This document shows, one piece after another, positions 63,114-64,000 of a DNA stretch of 64,000 nucleotides. Every line of letters starts with the position of its first letter. The stretch's first letter is position 1. Origin of the DNA: JAGDVO01 sp964590075 [NCBI: uncultured Aquificales bacterium] (GTDB lineage Bacteria; Thermosulfidibacterota; Thermosulfidibacteria; Thermosulfidibacterales); the NCBI GenBank assembly GCA_964590075.1, contig CAZPXS010000006.1, forward strand, positions 9,369-73,368. The letters run 5' to 3'. Below the pieces are notes generated by a model that was not told where the DNA came from, ran no database searches, and saw only the letters and a list, made by a program, of their open reading frames with translations. A program made the translations under genes and the position numbers.

Positions 63114-64000
63114 TGAAGGTAAAGAAGTTACCGCCTTCCATTTGTTCCAAGATCTCTGCGGGAGAGGTTATAGAGAGACCAGCGTCGGTGGTTAAGGAAC
63201 TTGTTGAGAATTCACTTGATGCGGGTTCAGTTGTTATAGAGGTCCGTATAAAGAGGGGTGGTAAGGAGTTGATAGAGGTCATCGATGATGGAGAGGGTAT
63301 GAGTGAGGAGGATGCTTTACTTGCCGTAGAAAGGCATACAACGAGTAAAATAGGCGATGTTAGTGATCTCGAAAGGATATCGACCTTCGGTTTTAGGGGA
63401 GAGGCTTTATACGCTATATCGAGCGTCTCCCTCTTTACTCTTATAACCAGGAGGGAAGAGGATGAGCTTGCTACCAAGCTTATGGTTGCAGGTGGTGTTT
63501 TCAGTGGTCTCGAAAAGACCTACCGCGAAAGGGGAACTACGGTAAGAGTAGAGAATCTCTTCTTTAATCTTAGGGCAAGAAGGAGTTTTCTAAGAAGCGA
63601 TAGATTGGAAGCACAGCACGTTAGAAGGGTTATGGGTGCCTTTATACTTTCCCATCCTGAGGTATCCTTCAGGTATTTCGAAGATGGTAGGCTTATATAT
63701 AACTTCGCACCAGCTGATCTTAAGGTTAGGATAGAGAGTTTCTTCTATGGTAAATGTCTATATGAGCTTGTTGAGGATGGTATAGGAATCTACATTGTAA
63801 CTAGTAATTTGAAGGATGAGGATTTCTACCTTTTTGTTAATAGGCGTTATGTTTACGATAGGTCGATAAGTAACCTTGTGACTAATTTTTTGGGTAGGTT
63901 AGGGGATAACTTAAATATAGTGGTTTTTATAGATATTGATCCCAAGGGACACTTGTCAAGAGAATTGTGTCTCCTTATAAAATCTCTTTACAAACATTTG
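63113..64000 (+). CDS. mutL: DNA mismatch repair protein MutL (3' truncated by window; possibly interrupted)
   Basis: MutL couples MutS recognition to downstream repair. The GHKL ATPase domain is clear: the ATP-site Glu in KELVENSLDAGS (about 28), DDGEGM (58), RHTTSKIG, TFGFRGEAL (92), GTTVRVENLFFNLRARRSFL (20 residues, 141-160) and VNRRYVYDR (242). AGGGAG precedes the ATG. After IDIDPK (residue 278) the expected DVNVHPxK motif, whose Lys contacts ATP, is missing. The last 18 residues do not resemble MutL, although the frame stays open to the window edge. Gene integrity past about 63945 is therefore doubtful. Confidence 0.9.
   Translation, partial: MKVKKLPPSICSKISAGEVIERPASVVKELVENSLDAGSVVIEVRIKRGGKELIEVIDDGEGMSEEDALLAVERHTTSKIGDVSDLERISTFGFRGEALYAISSVSLFTLITRREEDELATKLMVAGGVFSGLEKTYRERGTTVRVENLFFNLRARRSFLRSDRLEAQHVRRVMGAFILSHPEVSFRYFEDGRLIYNFAPADLKVRIESFFYGKCLYELVEDGIGIYIVTSNLKDEDFYLFVNRRYVYDRSISNLVTNFLGRLGDNLNIVVFIDIDPKGHLSRELCLLIKSLYKHL

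Overview
The window reads as chromosome of a thermophilic, Gram-negative-type (diderm) bacterium. Replication, transcription and translation genes are bacterial (dnaG, rpoD, rpsB, tsf, prfB, frr). Envelope genes imply an outer membrane: a type IV pilus secretin, a tripartite RND pump with TolC-like channel, and two lipobox lipoproteins. Arginine is encoded mostly by AGA/AGG and proteins are rich in Lys, Glu and Ile, which fits a thermophile. Several genes are of types common in archaea or shared by thermophiles: the HMG-CoA synthase/thiolase/DUF35 triad, ApgM-type phosphoglycerate mutase, family 4 uracil-DNA glycosylase and DUF72. I cannot name the phylum from the sequence alone. There are no rRNA, tRNA or CRISPR loci and no complete mobile element.

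Layout, left to right. 1-2.9 kb: the tail of an unknown gene, then mutS in a minus-strand unit with a BFD-type Fe-S protein and a tiny ORF. 3.0-6.7 kb: crotonase, then archaeal-type HMG-CoA synthase, thiolase and DUF35. 6.8-8.8 kb: an Mrp-ATPase-like scrap and topoisomerase III. 8.9-14.7 kb: efflux operon (tolC-like, adaptor, RND) read leftward from a promoter overlapped by a perfect palindrome. 14.8-19.97 kb: alr, recG, aroA, DUF72. 19.97-25.65 kb: an A+T-rich AddAB-like block in which the AddA helicase and nuclease are separate genes. 25.7-28.4 kb: small secreted protein, radical SAM protein, YyaL-like protein. 28.5-40.25 kb: a long plus-strand unit of dnaG, rpoD, pilMNOPQ, aroC, aroK, a helical-repeat protein, aroQ and an M24 peptidase. 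40.2-44.1 kb: udg, phosphodiesterase, rsmB, rpe, DedA. 44.2-48 kb: FAH-family hydrolase, ccsA-like, hemA, hemC. 48-57.7 kb: a nine-gene minus-strand unit from nagA to an acyl-CoA ligase, including ppsA, apgM and hisD. 57.7-62.7 kb: prfB (with the +1 frameshift site), rpsB, tsf, pyrH, frr, ferredoxin, uppS. 62.7-64 kb: a second DUF3568 lipoprotein and the start of mutL.

Genes work together in recognisable sets. mutS and mutL serve mismatch repair; recG, the AddAB-like genes, udg and topB serve recombination and repair. aroA, aroC, aroK and aroQ give four shikimate-pathway steps. hemA and hemC start tetrapyrrole synthesis beside a cytochrome c assembly gene. ppsA and apgM support gluconeogenesis.

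The least ordinary signals are these. Several first genes of transcription units appear to be leaderless. A 39-codon ORF is locked between the BFD gene and mutS. AddA is split. MutL homology stops abruptly at about 63945, possibly at a mobile-element end. A perfect operator-like palindrome precedes the efflux operon. An Mrp-like remnant has its own good promoter. Most convergent gene pairs overlap in coding sequence.
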